Assembly: GCF_001612615.1 (NCBI RefSeq)
Contig: NZ_BDAU01000010.1
Span: 1-64,000 of the forward strand
Direction: 5' to 3'
DNA: 64,000 bases
Origin: Nocardia amikacinitolerans NBRC 108937
Lineage (GTDB): Bacteria; Actinomycetota; Actinomycetes; Mycobacteriales; Mycobacteriaceae
Shown one piece after another: positions 50,040-58,787 of the stretch (within the stretch, counting starts at the first letter, position 1; every line of letters begins with the position of its first letter). The position numbers and the translations under genes were made by a program. Under the pieces are notes generated by a model. The model had not been told where the DNA came from. It saw nothing but the letters and a program-made list of their open reading frames with translations, and did no database searches.

Positions 50040-51050
50040 ATGAACGACGTCACCGGCACCGAACGGCTGCCACTGGGTGTCCGGCTGCTGCAGGCCCTGG
50101 GAAAGGCGCCCGACTGGTCGGCGATGACGGCCGAGAAGCTGGCCGCCTTCCGCGAGGCGGAGAACCGCAAGCGGTCGTCCCGAATCGCGCGGGTGATCAC
50201 CGGATTTCCGGATCGCGGCGCCACGATCCGCTGGCGCGAGGTGCACTTGCCCGATCGCAGGCTGCCCGTCCGGGAGTACCGGCCGTCGTCCGTGGACGGC
50301 GCGCTGCCGCTCGTGCTACACGTGCACGGCGGCGGTTTCGTCGGCACGGCGGCCCAAAGCGACTGGGCGAACAGCTATTTCGCGGCGCGATTGCCCGCGG
50401 TCGTCGTCTCGGTCGAGCACCGGCTGCTCGCACCGGGCACGCCGCTGGCGGACGCTGTCGACGACGGCTGGGACGCGCTGCTGCACGTGGTGCGGCACGC
50501 CGCGGAGTGGGGCGTCGATCCCGCGCGGACCGCGGTCGTCGGTGATAGCACCGGTGGCCTGATCGCCGCGCTGGCCGCGATCCGGGCCGGAGAATCCGGC
50601 CTGGAACTCCAGGCACAGGTGTTGGTCAATCCCGTCACCGACACGACCGAGACGATGCTCGACTACGAGTCGATGACCCGGTACGCGGACAGCCCGACGC
50701 TGACCATGGCGCAGCTGCGGCTGTTCCACCGGTTGGCCGTGCCACCGGGGACGGATGCTCGCGCCGTGTCGCCGTTGCGCGCCGACGATCTGAGCGGGCT
50801 GGCTCCGGCGCTCGTCGTGGTGCCGACCCTCGACCCGTTGGCCGACCACGGCCGCCGCTACACCGAACGGCTGCTCGAGTCCGGCACCCGGGCGCGGCTC
50901 GTCGAACATCCCGGTGCGCCGCACGGATTCCTCGCGATGCCGGGCGTTGTGCCACAGGCCAAGGCGGCGCGCGCGGAGATCTTCGAGTTCCTCCGCGGTC
51001 GCCTCGCGGAATCGCGGCCGGTCGCGTCGCGGAAGACCGGCAAGCGATGA
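50040..51050 (+). CDS. Alpha/beta hydrolase of the hormone-sensitive lipase family
   Basis: 336 aa. The HSL-family oxyanion motif LVLHVHGGGFVGTA, the nucleophile elbow VVGDSTGGLIAALAA (GDSxGG), the Asp in VPTLDPLADHG and the catalytic His in GAPHGFLAMPG are all visible. AGGAAAC lies upstream of ATG 50040. It overlaps the first ABC gene by ATGA, so it is part of that operon and may hydrolyse the transported compound, for example an ester or lactone such as a siderophore. The substrate is inferred from context only. Confidence 0.9.
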   Translation: MNDVTGTERLPLGVRLLQALGKAPDWSAMTAEKLAAFREAENRKRSSRIARVITGFPDRGATIRWREVHLPDRRLPVREYRPSSVDGALPLVLHVHGGGFVGTAAQSDWANSYFAARLPAVVVSVEHRLLAPGTPLADAVDDGWDALLHVVRHAAEWGVDPARTAVVGDSTGGLIAALAAIRAGESGLELQAQVLVNPVTDTTETMLDYESMTRYADSPTLTMAQLRLFHRLAVPPGTDARAVSPLRADDLSGLAPALVVVPTLDPLADHGRRYTERLLESGTRARLVEHPGAPHGFLAMPGVVPQAKAARAEIFEFLRGRLAESRPVASRKTGKR

Positions 51051-52855
51051 CCACCACCGAAGTCGTCGAGACGAGGGAAAGGCCCGCGGCGGGACCGAGC
51101 ATGGTTCGGCTGCTACGCCCGTACCTGGGCGGTTTCGCCGCCGTCGTGGTGCTTCAGGTCATCGGCGCCGTCGCCGGTTTGGCGCCGCTGCTCGCCGTCG
51201 CGGAACTGGGCCGAGTCCTGTTGTCGCCCGGCCCGATCGATCACGACCACGTCTGGATGGTGGTGATCGCGGGCGCGGCCGGTCTGCTGGTTCGGCTGCT
51301 GTGCACGGCCGCGTCGGCGGGAATCGGACATCTGCTCGACGACCGGGTGCAGCTGTCGTTTCGCAGGCAGTTGGCCGAGCGACTGGGCCGGGTACCGCTC
51401 GGCTGGTTCGCCCGGCGCCGGACCGGTGAGCTGGCCAAGGTGGTGGGGGAGGACGTCAGCGCCGTGCACCCGTTCATCGCCCACACTCCCGGCGAACTCG
51501 TCTCGGCCTTCGTGGTGCCGCTGGTGTCGCTGATCTATTTGTTCACCGTCGACTGGCGGCTCACGCTCATCACCCTCGTCCCGGTGCTGCTCGCGGTGGC
51601 GCTGGTCCCGCTCATGATGACCCCGACCCGGCTGCGCGAGCAGGCGGATTTCGACGCGGCGATGGGACGGATCGCGAGTTCGGTCGTCGAGTTCGTGCAG
51701 GGGATCGCGGTGGTCAAGGCGTTCGGCGGATCCGGGCGGGCACACCGCAAATTCGTCACGGCCGCAGACGATTTCGCCGACATCTTCCTGCGGATGGTGC
51801 GCGGGCTCGCCGGGGTCGCCGCCGGGATGCAGGTGGCGCTGTCGCCGCCGTTCGTGCTGCTCGTCGTGCTGATCGGCGGGACGGCACTGATCACCTCCGG
51901 TGGTATGGCCCCGGCCGATCTGCTTCCGTTCCTGCTGCTCGGACTAGGCCTGACCGCCCCGGTGGCGGCCCTCGGTCACGGTTTCGACGACATGCAGGCC
52001 GCCCGGCGCGCGGTCGACCGGATCAGGGACGTCCTCGCTGTGCCGTCGCTTCCGGAGCCCGCGCACCCCGTCGCCCCGCGGGGGCACCGGGTGGAACTGC
52101 GGGACATTCGATTCGGCTACGAAGACGGTCACGAGGTGCTGCGCGGGATCGACCTGGTGCTCGAGCCGGGGACGGTCACCGCGCTGGTCGGGCCGTCGGG
52201 AAGCGGGAAATCCACACTGGTGCAACTGTTGCCGCGGTTCTTCGACCCGGCCCACGGTTCGGTCCGCCTCGGCGGCGTCGATCTCCGCGACCTCGGCAGC
52301 CGGGAGCTCTACCGGACGGTCTCCTTCGTCTTCCAAGACGTTCGGCTGCTGCGCGCGTCGGTCGCGGACAACATCGCGCTGGCCGTGCCACATGCCGACC
52401 TCGACGACGTGGTGCGCGCCGCTCGGTTGGCGAACATTCACGAACGGATTCTCGAGCTGCCGCGCGGCTACGAAACCGTGCTCGGCGAAGACGCCGGACT
52501 GTCCGGCGGTGAGGCCCAACGCCTCTCGATCGCCAGGGCGCTGCTCGCCGACGCGCCCGTCCTCGTGCTCGACGAGGCGACCGCGTTCGCCGACCCGCAC
52601 ACCGAACAAGCCGTGCGCCAGGCCCTTTCGACGTGGCGCGGCGACCGGACGATCCTGGTCATCGCGCATCGTCTGGAGACGGTCGCCGACGCCGACACCG
52701 TCGTGGTGCTGGAGAACGGATCGATCGTCGAGCGCGGCGAACCCGCCGAGCTGCTGGCGCGCGACGGGAAGTTCGCCGCGCTCTGGCAATCCCAGCGCAG
52801 CGCCGCGCACGCGAACTCCGCAGACGAGACACCGCTAGGAGAGTGGCCCCGATGA
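51047..52855 (+). CDS. ABC half-transporter, fused permease and ATPase (IrtA/YbtP-like)
   Basis: 602 aa. A six-helix type IV exporter-fold membrane domain (residues about 20-320, with WFARRRTGELAKVVGEDVSA) is followed by the nucleotide-binding domain: Walker A GPSGSGKSTLV, Q-loop VFQDVRLL, signature LSGGEAQR, Walker B VLVLDEATAFADP and switch IAHRLETV. The RTGELAKVVGEDV...HPFIAHTP pattern is that of the IrtA/YbtP group, importers of ferric siderophores built on an exporter fold, although here without a SIP reductase domain. It overlaps both neighbours by ATGA. Drug export is the alternative role. Confidence 0.92.
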   Translation: MTTTEVVETRERPAAGPSMVRLLRPYLGGFAAVVVLQVIGAVAGLAPLLAVAELGRVLLSPGPIDHDHVWMVVIAGAAGLLVRLLCTAASAGIGHLLDDRVQLSFRRQLAERLGRVPLGWFARRRTGELAKVVGEDVSAVHPFIAHTPGELVSAFVVPLVSLIYLFTVDWRLTLITLVPVLLAVALVPLMMTPTRLREQADFDAAMGRIASSVVEFVQGIAVVKAFGGSGRAHRKFVTAADDFADIFLRMVRGLAGVAAGMQVALSPPFVLLVVLIGGTALITSGGMAPADLLPFLLLGLGLTAPVAALGHGFDDMQAARRAVDRIRDVLAVPSLPEPAHPVAPRGHRVELRDIRFGYEDGHEVLRGIDLVLEPGTVTALVGPSGSGKSTLVQLLPRFFDPAHGSVRLGGVDLRDLGSRELYRTVSFVFQDVRLLRASVADNIALAVPHADLDDVVRAARLANIHERILELPRGYETVLGEDAGLSGGEAQRLSIARALLADAPVLVLDEATAFADPHTEQAVRQALSTWRGDRTILVIAHRLETVADADTVVVLENGSIVERGEPAELLARDGKFAALWQSQRSAAHANSADETPLGEWPR

Positions 52856-54567
52856 TTCGAATGCTGTTGCGGGTGCTCGGACCCGAGTACGCCCGGCCGG
52901 TGCGTCGCACCGTTGCCCTGATGACGACGACCGCGATCGTCGAGGGTCTGTCCTACGCGCTGCTGGTCCCGGTGCTGCGGGCCCTGTTCGGCGACACCCC
53001 GACGGACGCGTGGCCCTGGCTGATCGCGTTCGGCAGCGTGGTCGCGGTGTACGCGGTGCTGCGCTATGTCAGCGATCTGTCCGGTTTCCGCGGCGGGACC
53101 ACGCTGTTGCGTGGCGTCTACCACCGGCTCGGCGATCATCTGGCCCGGCTGCCGATCGGCTGGTACACATCGGGCCGCGTCGGGGAGGTGTCGGTCCTGG
53201 CCAGTCGCGGTGTGCTGCAGGCGATGAGCGTCATCGCGCATCTGCTGGCGCCGCTGGTCTCCGCCGCGGTGACGCCGCTGACGATCGTCGTCGTGATGCT
53301 CGCCTTCGATTGGCGGCTGGGAGTGGCCGCGTTGGCGGCCGTACCGATCGTCGCGGCGACCCAGGTCTGGACCGGCCGCTCGACGGCCGCGGCCGATGCC
53401 GAGCGGCACGAACGCGACAAAGACGCGACTGGTCGCGTCATCGAATACCTCCAAGCCCAACCGGTTCTGCGCGCGGGCGGGCGGACCGTCGAACGCTTCG
53501 CGCTGCTCGACGACTCGCTGCGGGAAGTCGGGCGCGCGTCCCGCAGACAGACGCTGGCGACGCTGCCCGGCGTCGTGGGCATGGCGCTCGTGGTGCAGGC
53601 GATGTTCACCGCGCTGCTGGTGCTCGGCGCCTACCTCACGCTCGGCGGAAACATCGGCGCGGCAGAGGTTTTGACCATCCTGGTGCTCGCCGCCCGCTGC
53701 GCGGACCCGCTGCTGTCGCTGGCCGACATGGGCGGTCAACTGCGCAGCGCACGCGCCGAACTGAGCAGGCTCGAGACGGTCTTGCGCACCGAGCCGCTGC
53801 CGGAACCCGGCGAACCCGTTCGCCCGCGACGCCACGACCTCGAGTTCGACTCCGTCGCCTTCCGGCACGGCGACCGCACCGTATTCGACGACGTGTCGTT
53901 GACCCTGCCCGAGGGACAGCGGCTCGCCGTCGTCGGCCCGTCGGGCGCGGGCAAGAGCACGCTGCTGCAATTGCTCGCGCGGTTCTACGACGTGGACGCC
54001 GGTGCGGTGCGCGTCGGCGGGGTGGACGTGCGCGCGATCGACACCGAGGACCTGATGGCGCGGATCGCCATCGTCTTCCAGGACGTGTATCTCTTCGACG
54101 GCACGATCGAGGAGAACGTGCGCCTGGCCCGTCCCGACGCCGACGACGCCGAGGTGCGCGCGGCCGCGTCCGCGGCGCGGCTCGACGACGTCATCGAGCG
54201 ACTGCCCGACGGCTGGGCCACCAACGTCGGCGAAGGCGGCGCTCTGCTGTCCGGCGGTGAACGCCAACGGGTCTCGATCGCCCGTGCCCTGCTGAAGAAC
54301 GCGCCCATCGTCCTGCTGGACGAGGTCACCTCCGCGCTGGACCCGGTGAACGAGGCGGCCGTCCACGAGGGGATCGAGCGGCTGATGGCGGGGCGGACGG
54401 TGGTGATGGTCGCCCACCGCCTGCGGACCGTTCAACGCGCCGACCGTATCGTCTTCCTGGACGGCGGTCGGATCGTGGAGGACGGAAGCCACGAGGAACT
54501 GCTGCGGCGGGGCGGGCGCTACGCGGATTTCTGGGGAGTGTCGATGGCGCCGGTTGTGAGTGGTTGA
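52852..54567 (+). CDS. ABC half-transporter, partner subunit (IrtB/YbtQ-like)
   Basis: 571 aa from ATG 52852, overlapping the preceding subunit by ATGA. The membrane domain (VRRTVALMTTTAIVEGLSYA, IAHLLAPLVSAAVTPLTIVV and others) is followed by an ATPase domain: Walker A GPSGAGKSTLL, VFQDVYLFDGTI, signature LSGGERQRVSIA, Walker B IVLLDEVTSALDP and MVAHRLRTV. Both half-sites look competent, though this one has DEVTS where the partner has DEATA. It forms a heterodimer with the upstream half-transporter. The cargo is unknown; siderophore or peptide transport is inferred from the subfamily. Confidence 0.92.
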   Translation: MIRMLLRVLGPEYARPVRRTVALMTTTAIVEGLSYALLVPVLRALFGDTPTDAWPWLIAFGSVVAVYAVLRYVSDLSGFRGGTTLLRGVYHRLGDHLARLPIGWYTSGRVGEVSVLASRGVLQAMSVIAHLLAPLVSAAVTPLTIVVVMLAFDWRLGVAALAAVPIVAATQVWTGRSTAAADAERHERDKDATGRVIEYLQAQPVLRAGGRTVERFALLDDSLREVGRASRRQTLATLPGVVGMALVVQAMFTALLVLGAYLTLGGNIGAAEVLTILVLAARCADPLLSLADMGGQLRSARAELSRLETVLRTEPLPEPGEPVRPRRHDLEFDSVAFRHGDRTVFDDVSLTLPEGQRLAVVGPSGAGKSTLLQLLARFYDVDAGAVRVGGVDVRAIDTEDLMARIAIVFQDVYLFDGTIEENVRLARPDADDAEVRAAASAARLDDVIERLPDGWATNVGEGGALLSGGERQRVSIARALLKNAPIVLLDEVTSALDPVNEAAVHEGIERLMAGRTVVMVAHRLRTVQRADRIVFLDGGRIVEDGSHEELLRRGGRYADFWGVSMAPVVSG

Positions 54568-54586
54568 GTCCGATTAGGAGGTATCC

Positions 54587-55336
54587 GTGGGGCGAGGGAC
54601 GATCATCGTGACCGGAGGAAGTCGCGGCATCGGCGCGGCCACCGCGCGCAGACTCGCCCGCGAGGGGCATGCCATCCACCTGACCTACCGCACCGATGCC
54701 GAAGGCGCCGACGACGTGGTCGGCGCGATCGTCGCCGAGGGCGGACGTGCCAGGGCGACTCGCGCCGATCTGAGCAGCCCGGCCGATATCGACGCGCTCT
54801 TCGTCGCCGTCGACACGGGTCACGAGCCGCTCGTGGGGTTGGTGAACAACGCGGGGATGCTCGAAACCCAGTGCCGCGTGGGGGATCTCGATGCCGACCG
54901 GCTGCACCGCGTGATGGCGGTCAACGTCGTCGGCCCGATGCTGTGCGCGGCCGCGGCGGTCCGGCGGATGTCGCGCCGCTACGGCGGTGCGGGTGGTGCG
55001 ATCGTCAACGTGTCGTCGGTCGCCGCCCGGCTCGGCGCGCCCGGCGAATACGTCGACTACGCCGCGAGCAAGGGCGCGATCGACACCTTCACGCGCGGTT
55101 TGGCGGCCGAGGTCGCGGGCGAAGGCATCCGCGTCAACGCGGTCCGCCCCGGCTACATTCGCACCGACATCCACGCACTCGGCGGTGACCCCGATCGTGT
55201 CGACCGCCTCGCCCCGACCCTGCCGATGGGCAGGGGCGGCGACCCGCACGAAGTCGCGGAGGCGATCGCGTGGCTGATGTCGGCGGCCGCCTCCTACACG
55301 ACGGGCAGTTTCCTCGATCTCGCGGGCGGGCGCTGA
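54587..55336 (+). CDS. Short-chain dehydrogenase/reductase (FabG-like)
   Basis: 249 aa classical SDR. The cofactor motif is IIVTGGSRGIGAATARRLAR, then VNNAGMLETQCRVGD (NNAG), the catalytic Ser in VNVSSVAARLG, YVDYAASKGAI (YxxxK) and the PG-motif VRPGYIRTDIH. GTG 54587 has a strong AGGAGG at 54575-54580. It follows the ABC pair by 19 nt and is probably its operon partner. NADP preference is likely from the early Arg (SRGIG). Substrate unknown. Confidence 0.9.
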   Translation: MGRGTIIVTGGSRGIGAATARRLAREGHAIHLTYRTDAEGADDVVGAIVAEGGRARATRADLSSPADIDALFVAVDTGHEPLVGLVNNAGMLETQCRVGDLDADRLHRVMAVNVVGPMLCAAAAVRRMSRRYGGAGGAIVNVSSVAARLGAPGEYVDYAASKGAIDTFTRGLAAEVAGEGIRVNAVRPGYIRTDIHALGGDPDRVDRLAPTLPMGRGGDPHEVAEAIAWLMSAAASYTTGSFLDLAGGR

Positions 55337-55364
55337 GAACCCGCACGCGTGCCCGAGCAGGGTG

Positions 55365-56111
55365 TCAGTTCGGGTGGGCGACCAGCACCGGGCAATGGGC
55401 GTGCTGGACGAGGTGATTGCTGGTCGAGCCGAGCAGCAGTCCACGGAATCCGCCGCGTCCACGGCTGCCGACGACGACCAGCTGCGCGTTCTTGGACCAT
55501 TCGATCAGCTGTTTGCGGGCCCCGGACAGATGGACCCGGCGGGTGACCGCGACGGTGGGGTATTTCTCCTGCCAGCCCGCCAGCCGTTCCGACAGCAACG
55601 CGTGTTCGGCGGTCTCCAGTTCGGCGATCGGGATCTGCAGATAGCTGGTCCCGGCGAACTGTCCTTCCGACAAATCGCTCCAGGCGTGCACGACCACCAG
55701 TTCGGCGCCGCGCGCACACGCCTCGTCGAACGCGGCCTCGATCGCGGGTTCGCCGACTGGGCTGCCGTCCACGCCGACCACCACCGGGCCGCCGCGCCGG
55801 ACCTGCTGCTTCACGCCGTTGTGGCGCGCCACAACGATGCGCCCAGAGCCCTGACTGGCCACCGCAAGCAGCGTCGAGCCCAGATGGGCGAAGGAACCGA
55901 CCCCGGGAGTCGCGCCCAATACGACCAGATGCGCCGTGGACGACAACTCGATGAGCAATTCGGCGGGATTGCGGTCGGACAGTTCGGTGGTGACCTCGAG
56001 ATCCGGGTGCTCCTCGCGGGCGATCCGCTCCGCGCTCTCCAAAGCCTGGCGCCCGTGCTCGCGGAGGTGCTCGACGACCGAGGGCACCAGCACCTCGTAG
56101 GAGCCGAGCAC
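55365..56111 (-). CDS. Universal stress protein, tandem Usp, first domain truncated
   Basis: 248 aa as open from GTG 56111. The second Usp domain is complete (PVVVGVDGSPVGEPAIEAAF to VVVGSRGRGGFRGLLLGSTS, the G-2X-G-9X-G(S/T) ATP-binding loop). The first starts in mid-fold at VLGSYEVLVPSVVEHLREHG and lacks the initial VVVGVDGS strand and helix, about 60 residues compared with the usual ~300-aa tandem protein. The frame continues upstream to a stop near 56200 without restoring it. So it is a 5'-deleted gene, perhaps still expressed. A DosR-like box lies about 120 nt upstream at 56229-56245. Confidence 0.85.
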   Translation of the reverse strand: MLGSYEVLVPSVVEHLREHGRQALESAERIAREEHPDLEVTTELSDRNPAELLIELSSTAHLVVLGATPGVGSFAHLGSTLLAVASQGSGRIVVARHNGVKQQVRRGGPVVVGVDGSPVGEPAIEAAFDEACARGAELVVVHAWSDLSEGQFAGTSYLQIPIAELETAEHALLSERLAGWQEKYPTVAVTRRVHLSGARKQLIEWSKNAQLVVVGSRGRGGFRGLLLGSTSNHLVQHAHCPVLVAHPN

Positions 56112-56228
56112 CGCGCGGGTGGCGGCGAGATGCCTTTCGGTCAGGTCCGTGTGCCCCGCACATCGGGGCGGGCCGTCGCGGAAGCGCCGGTCCCGATGTC
56201 AGTATCGATCGGCTCGATCCGCCGACCC

Positions 56229-56245
56229 CAGGGCCGATGGACCCC
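56229..56245. promoter_or_regulatory. DosR-like box between usp and MDMPI-like genes
   Basis: AGGGCCGATGGACCC at 56230-56244 matches the DosR/DevR dyad GGGNCNNNNGNCCC form. It lies between the divergent usp and MDMPI-like genes, 118 and 145 nt from their starts. Near copies occur at 57671 and, inverted, at 61180. Confidence 0.6.
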
Positions 56246-56388
56246 GGTCGAAAGGCTCAATGGCACACGGTCGACCGATGAATTCTCCCGAGCCGGATCG
56301 TCTGCATCCGAGAACGACGACCCGCGCCGACCGGGACGCGGATCGACCAGCTCGCCGGCTCCGCCGGCCGCACACGAAGGGAAGACCG

Positions 56389-57054
56389 GTGTCGAAAGTT
56401 GTGTCTCGCGAGGACCTTTGGGCCATGGTGCACGCCGAGCGCGCCGCCTTGGCCGAGGATCTCGCCGCGCTGGACGACGAGCAGTGGGCCCAGCCCTCGC
56501 TGTGCGGAGAGTGGGTGGTCGAGGAGGTCGTCGCCCACCTCACCGCGGTGGCGAGCATCGGCCGCATCCGCTGGCTGATCAGTGTCGTCGGCGCCCGCTT
56601 CGACTTCGATCGGCACAACGCTCGGCGACTGGCCGAGCACCGCGGCGCGAACCCGGCCGAAACCCTCGAACGGTTCCGCGCGATCCGCACGAGCACCACG
56701 GGCCCGTCGGGGCATACCGCTGCCTGGCTCGGCGAGGTGATCGTCCACGCCCAGGACATCCGGCGTCCACTCGGACTGCCCCGCACACCCTCGATCGAGG
56801 CGTGCCTCGAAGTGGCTCGCTTCTTCGCCGCCCGCGACTTCGCCGTGCCGAGTCGCAGCATCATCGAGGGTCTTCGCCTCGAAGCGACCGACAGTGCCTT
56901 CGCCGTGGGCGCAGGCCCGCTGGTCCAGGGAACGACTCTCGCGCTGACCATGGCCATGGCGGGCAGGCACGCGTATTGCGACGACCTCGCCGGTTCCGGT
57001 CTGCCCACCCTGCGAGCCCGCTGTGCACCGCATCGGCCCGCCGAAGACTCGTAA
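56389..57054 (+). CDS. Maleylpyruvate isomerase/DinB-type mycothiol-dependent protein
   Basis: About 221 aa from GTG 56389 with GAAGGGAAG upstream. It has the MDMPI/DinB four-helix bundle: LWAMVHAERAALAEDLAALD, PSLCGEWVVEEVVAHLTAVA (the conserved W-x-VxxxVAHL metal region), GEVIVHAQDIRRPLG (a second His ligand), and a C-terminal SCP2-like strand section ending LALTMAMAGRHAYCDDLAG. TIGR03083-type proteins use mycothiol as a cofactor, consistent with an actinobacterium. Substrate unknown. The 5' frame to 56119 crosses the DosR-like box and is excluded. Confidence 0.85.
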   Translation: MSKVVSREDLWAMVHAERAALAEDLAALDDEQWAQPSLCGEWVVEEVVAHLTAVASIGRIRWLISVVGARFDFDRHNARRLAEHRGANPAETLERFRAIRTSTTGPSGHTAAWLGEVIVHAQDIRRPLGLPRTPSIEACLEVARFFAARDFAVPSRSIIEGLRLEATDSAFAVGAGPLVQGTTLALTMAMAGRHAYCDDLAGSGLPTLRARCAPHRPAEDS

Positions 57055-57059
57055 GTCGA

Positions 57060-57509
57060 CTACCCGTCGGCGGGCGTGCTGTCGGTGCGGTTGTCGACGA
57101 GTCTGATGCCGGAGACGAGCGTGGGCTCGATCTCGATCACGCCGTCCATCGGTGCGCCGATCCACGGCCGCAGGATTCGCTGGTAGCGGGCGGTGCGGGC
57201 GGGATCGGTCACCGGACGGGCGATCCCGGTCACCACCACCGACCAGCCGGTTCGGCGGTCGATGTCGATGTCGTCGGCCTCGTAGGCCACCACGACCTCG
57301 GATCGGCTCCGCACGGTGGCGGAGAACTGCGAGGCGAGCCGGGTACGCACGATGAGAAGACCGTCGTCGAGCAGATGGTTGACCGGGCGGATGGCGGGCA
57401 GCGCGTCGCGGGTGTAGACCACGCGCCCGAACGGCGCCCGCGCGAGCAGTGTCAACGCCTCCTCGCGCGTCAATTCGACCACGTCGCAGTCGGTTCGGGA
57501 GCCGCTCAC
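57060..57509 (-). CDS. Pyridoxamine 5'-phosphate oxidase-like flavin/F420-binding protein
   Basis: 149 aa split beta-barrel protein from GTG 57509. Family segments are [60 protein letters not shown] and [13 protein letters not shown]. Proteins of this type (Rv0080/Rv3129-like) are common members of actinobacterial dormancy regulons. It is divergent from the zinc alcohol dehydrogenase across two DosR-like boxes. Cofactor (FMN or F420) and substrate are not readable. The frame upstream to 57593 is arginine-rich and not used. Confidence 0.87.
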   Translation of the reverse strand: MSGSRTDCDVVELTREEALTLLARAPFGRVVYTRDALPAIRPVNHLLDDGLLIVRTRLASQFSATVRSRSEVVVAYEADDIDIDRRTGWSVVVTGIARPVTDPARTARYQRILRPWIGAPMDGVIEIEPTLVSGIRLVDNRTDSTPADG

Positions 57510-57668
57510 CGTCGCGCGCCTTGCCCGATGTCGTGGCGACCGGCGGAGCGGGAACGCCGTTCGGCGCATCTCACCGTGGCGGTCGGTTCGCAAGATCCCA
57601 CGTGCTGCCCTATCCGTGCCCGAGTGTGCTTCGATCGTTCCATGGCACCAGGCCCGCCGAGCTAGTCG

Positions 57669-57710
57669 TTAGGGCCGAAGGTCGCAGGCCGAGAGGACCA
57701 AGGGTTTCGG
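57669..57710. promoter_or_regulatory. Two DosR-like boxes upstream of the alcohol dehydrogenase
   Basis: TTAGGGCCGAAGGTCGC (57669-57685) and GAGAGGACCAAGGGTTTCGG (57691-57710) resemble the DosR dyad and are 22 nt apart. They lie 30-75 nt upstream of the dehydrogenase start and 160-200 nt from the divergent PNPOx-like gene. The first shares AGGGCCGAWGG with the boxes at 56230 and 61180. Confidence 0.55.
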
Positions 57711-57742
57711 GGCACAACCGGGAGGAGCGGACGGAGCCTGTC

Positions 57743-58759
57743 ATGGGAGCACGGAACTCGATGCGGGCGTGGCGGGTGAGCACGCCGGGCGCACTGGATG
57801 GTCATCCGCTGGAAATGGCGCATGAGCCCATCCCCGAACCGGGTCCGGACGAGCTGCTGGTGCGGGTGCTGGCCTGCGGCGTGTGCCGCACCGATCTGCA
57901 CGTGGTCGAAGGTGACCTGGCCGTCCATCGTGCCGGTGTGGTCCCCGGGCACGAAATCGTCGCCGAAGTGCGCACGGTTCCGGCGGGCCGCGACGATTTC
58001 GCGATCGGTGACCGAGTCGGCATCCCCTGGCTGCGCCACACCTGCGGGGTGTGCCGATACTGCCGTCGCGGCGCGGAGAACCTGTGCCCGGATTAGCGCT
58101 ACACCGGATGGGACGCCGACGGCGGATACGCCGAATATGCCACGGTACCAGCGGATTTCGCGCTGCTCCTACCGGCGGGCTACACCGACGAGCAGGTCGC
58201 GCCGCTGCTGTGCGCGGGCATCATCGGGTACCACGCGTTACTGCGCGCGGCACTGCCCGCGGGCGGAGTGCTCGGCCTCTACGGGTTCGGCGGAAGCGCG
58301 CATCTCACCGCGCAGGTCGCGATCGCCCAGGGCGCGCGAGTGCACGTGATGACCCGCGGCGCGGCGGCGCGGGAGCTCGCCGAAGCGCTCGGCGCGGCCT
58401 CGGTGCAGGGCGCGACCGACGCCCCGCCCGAACCCCTGGACTCGGCGATTCTGTTCGCTCCCGCCGGCGAACTGGTCCCCGTCGCGCTGGAAGCACTCGA
58501 CGCGGGCGGCACCCTCGCGCTGGCCGGAATTCACCTCAGCGACATCCCGCCGCTGAACTACCAGCGCCACCTGTTCCGGGAACGCCAACTGCGCAGCGTC
58601 ACCTCCAACACGCGGACCCACGCGCGCGAATTCCTCACCTTCGCCGAACACCACCGGCTGCACGTCTCCACCCACCGCTACGCACTGGACCGCGCCGACC
58701 ACGCGCTGAACGACCTGGCCAACGGCCGATTCGACGGGGCGGCGGTCCTTATTCCATAA
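57743..58759 (+). pseudogene. Zinc-dependent alcohol dehydrogenase with in-frame amber codon
   Basis: The reading frame from ATG 57743 (or 57761) to TAA 58759 encodes a complete MDR zinc alcohol dehydrogenase of about 338 codons, interrupted only by TAG at 58094-58096. Before it lie the catalytic-zinc Cys in [15 protein letters not shown], and the four structural-zinc Cys of [15 protein letters not shown]. After it lie [20 protein letters not shown], the cofactor loop [20 protein letters not shown] and the rest of the domain. TAG stands where a Ser codon (TCG) would be expected, so a single substitution or base-call error is likely. It belongs to the AdhA-like group often found in DosR regulons and has DosR-like boxes upstream. 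Confidence 0.88.
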
Positions 58760-58787
58760 GCCTGTTTCGGCAACGGGGGCCTGCGTC

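Noticed and set aside
56112..56260. Missing 5' end of the universal stress protein in another frame (simple frameshift)
   Set aside because: None of the three minus frames here contains the VVVGVDGS strand or following helix; a deletion fits better than a frameshift.
58094..58096. TAG read as pyrrolysine or as programmed recoding
   Set aside because: The protein family has Ser or Ala there, no recoding signals are evident and pyrrolysine is not expected in this lineage. A mutation or base error is simpler.
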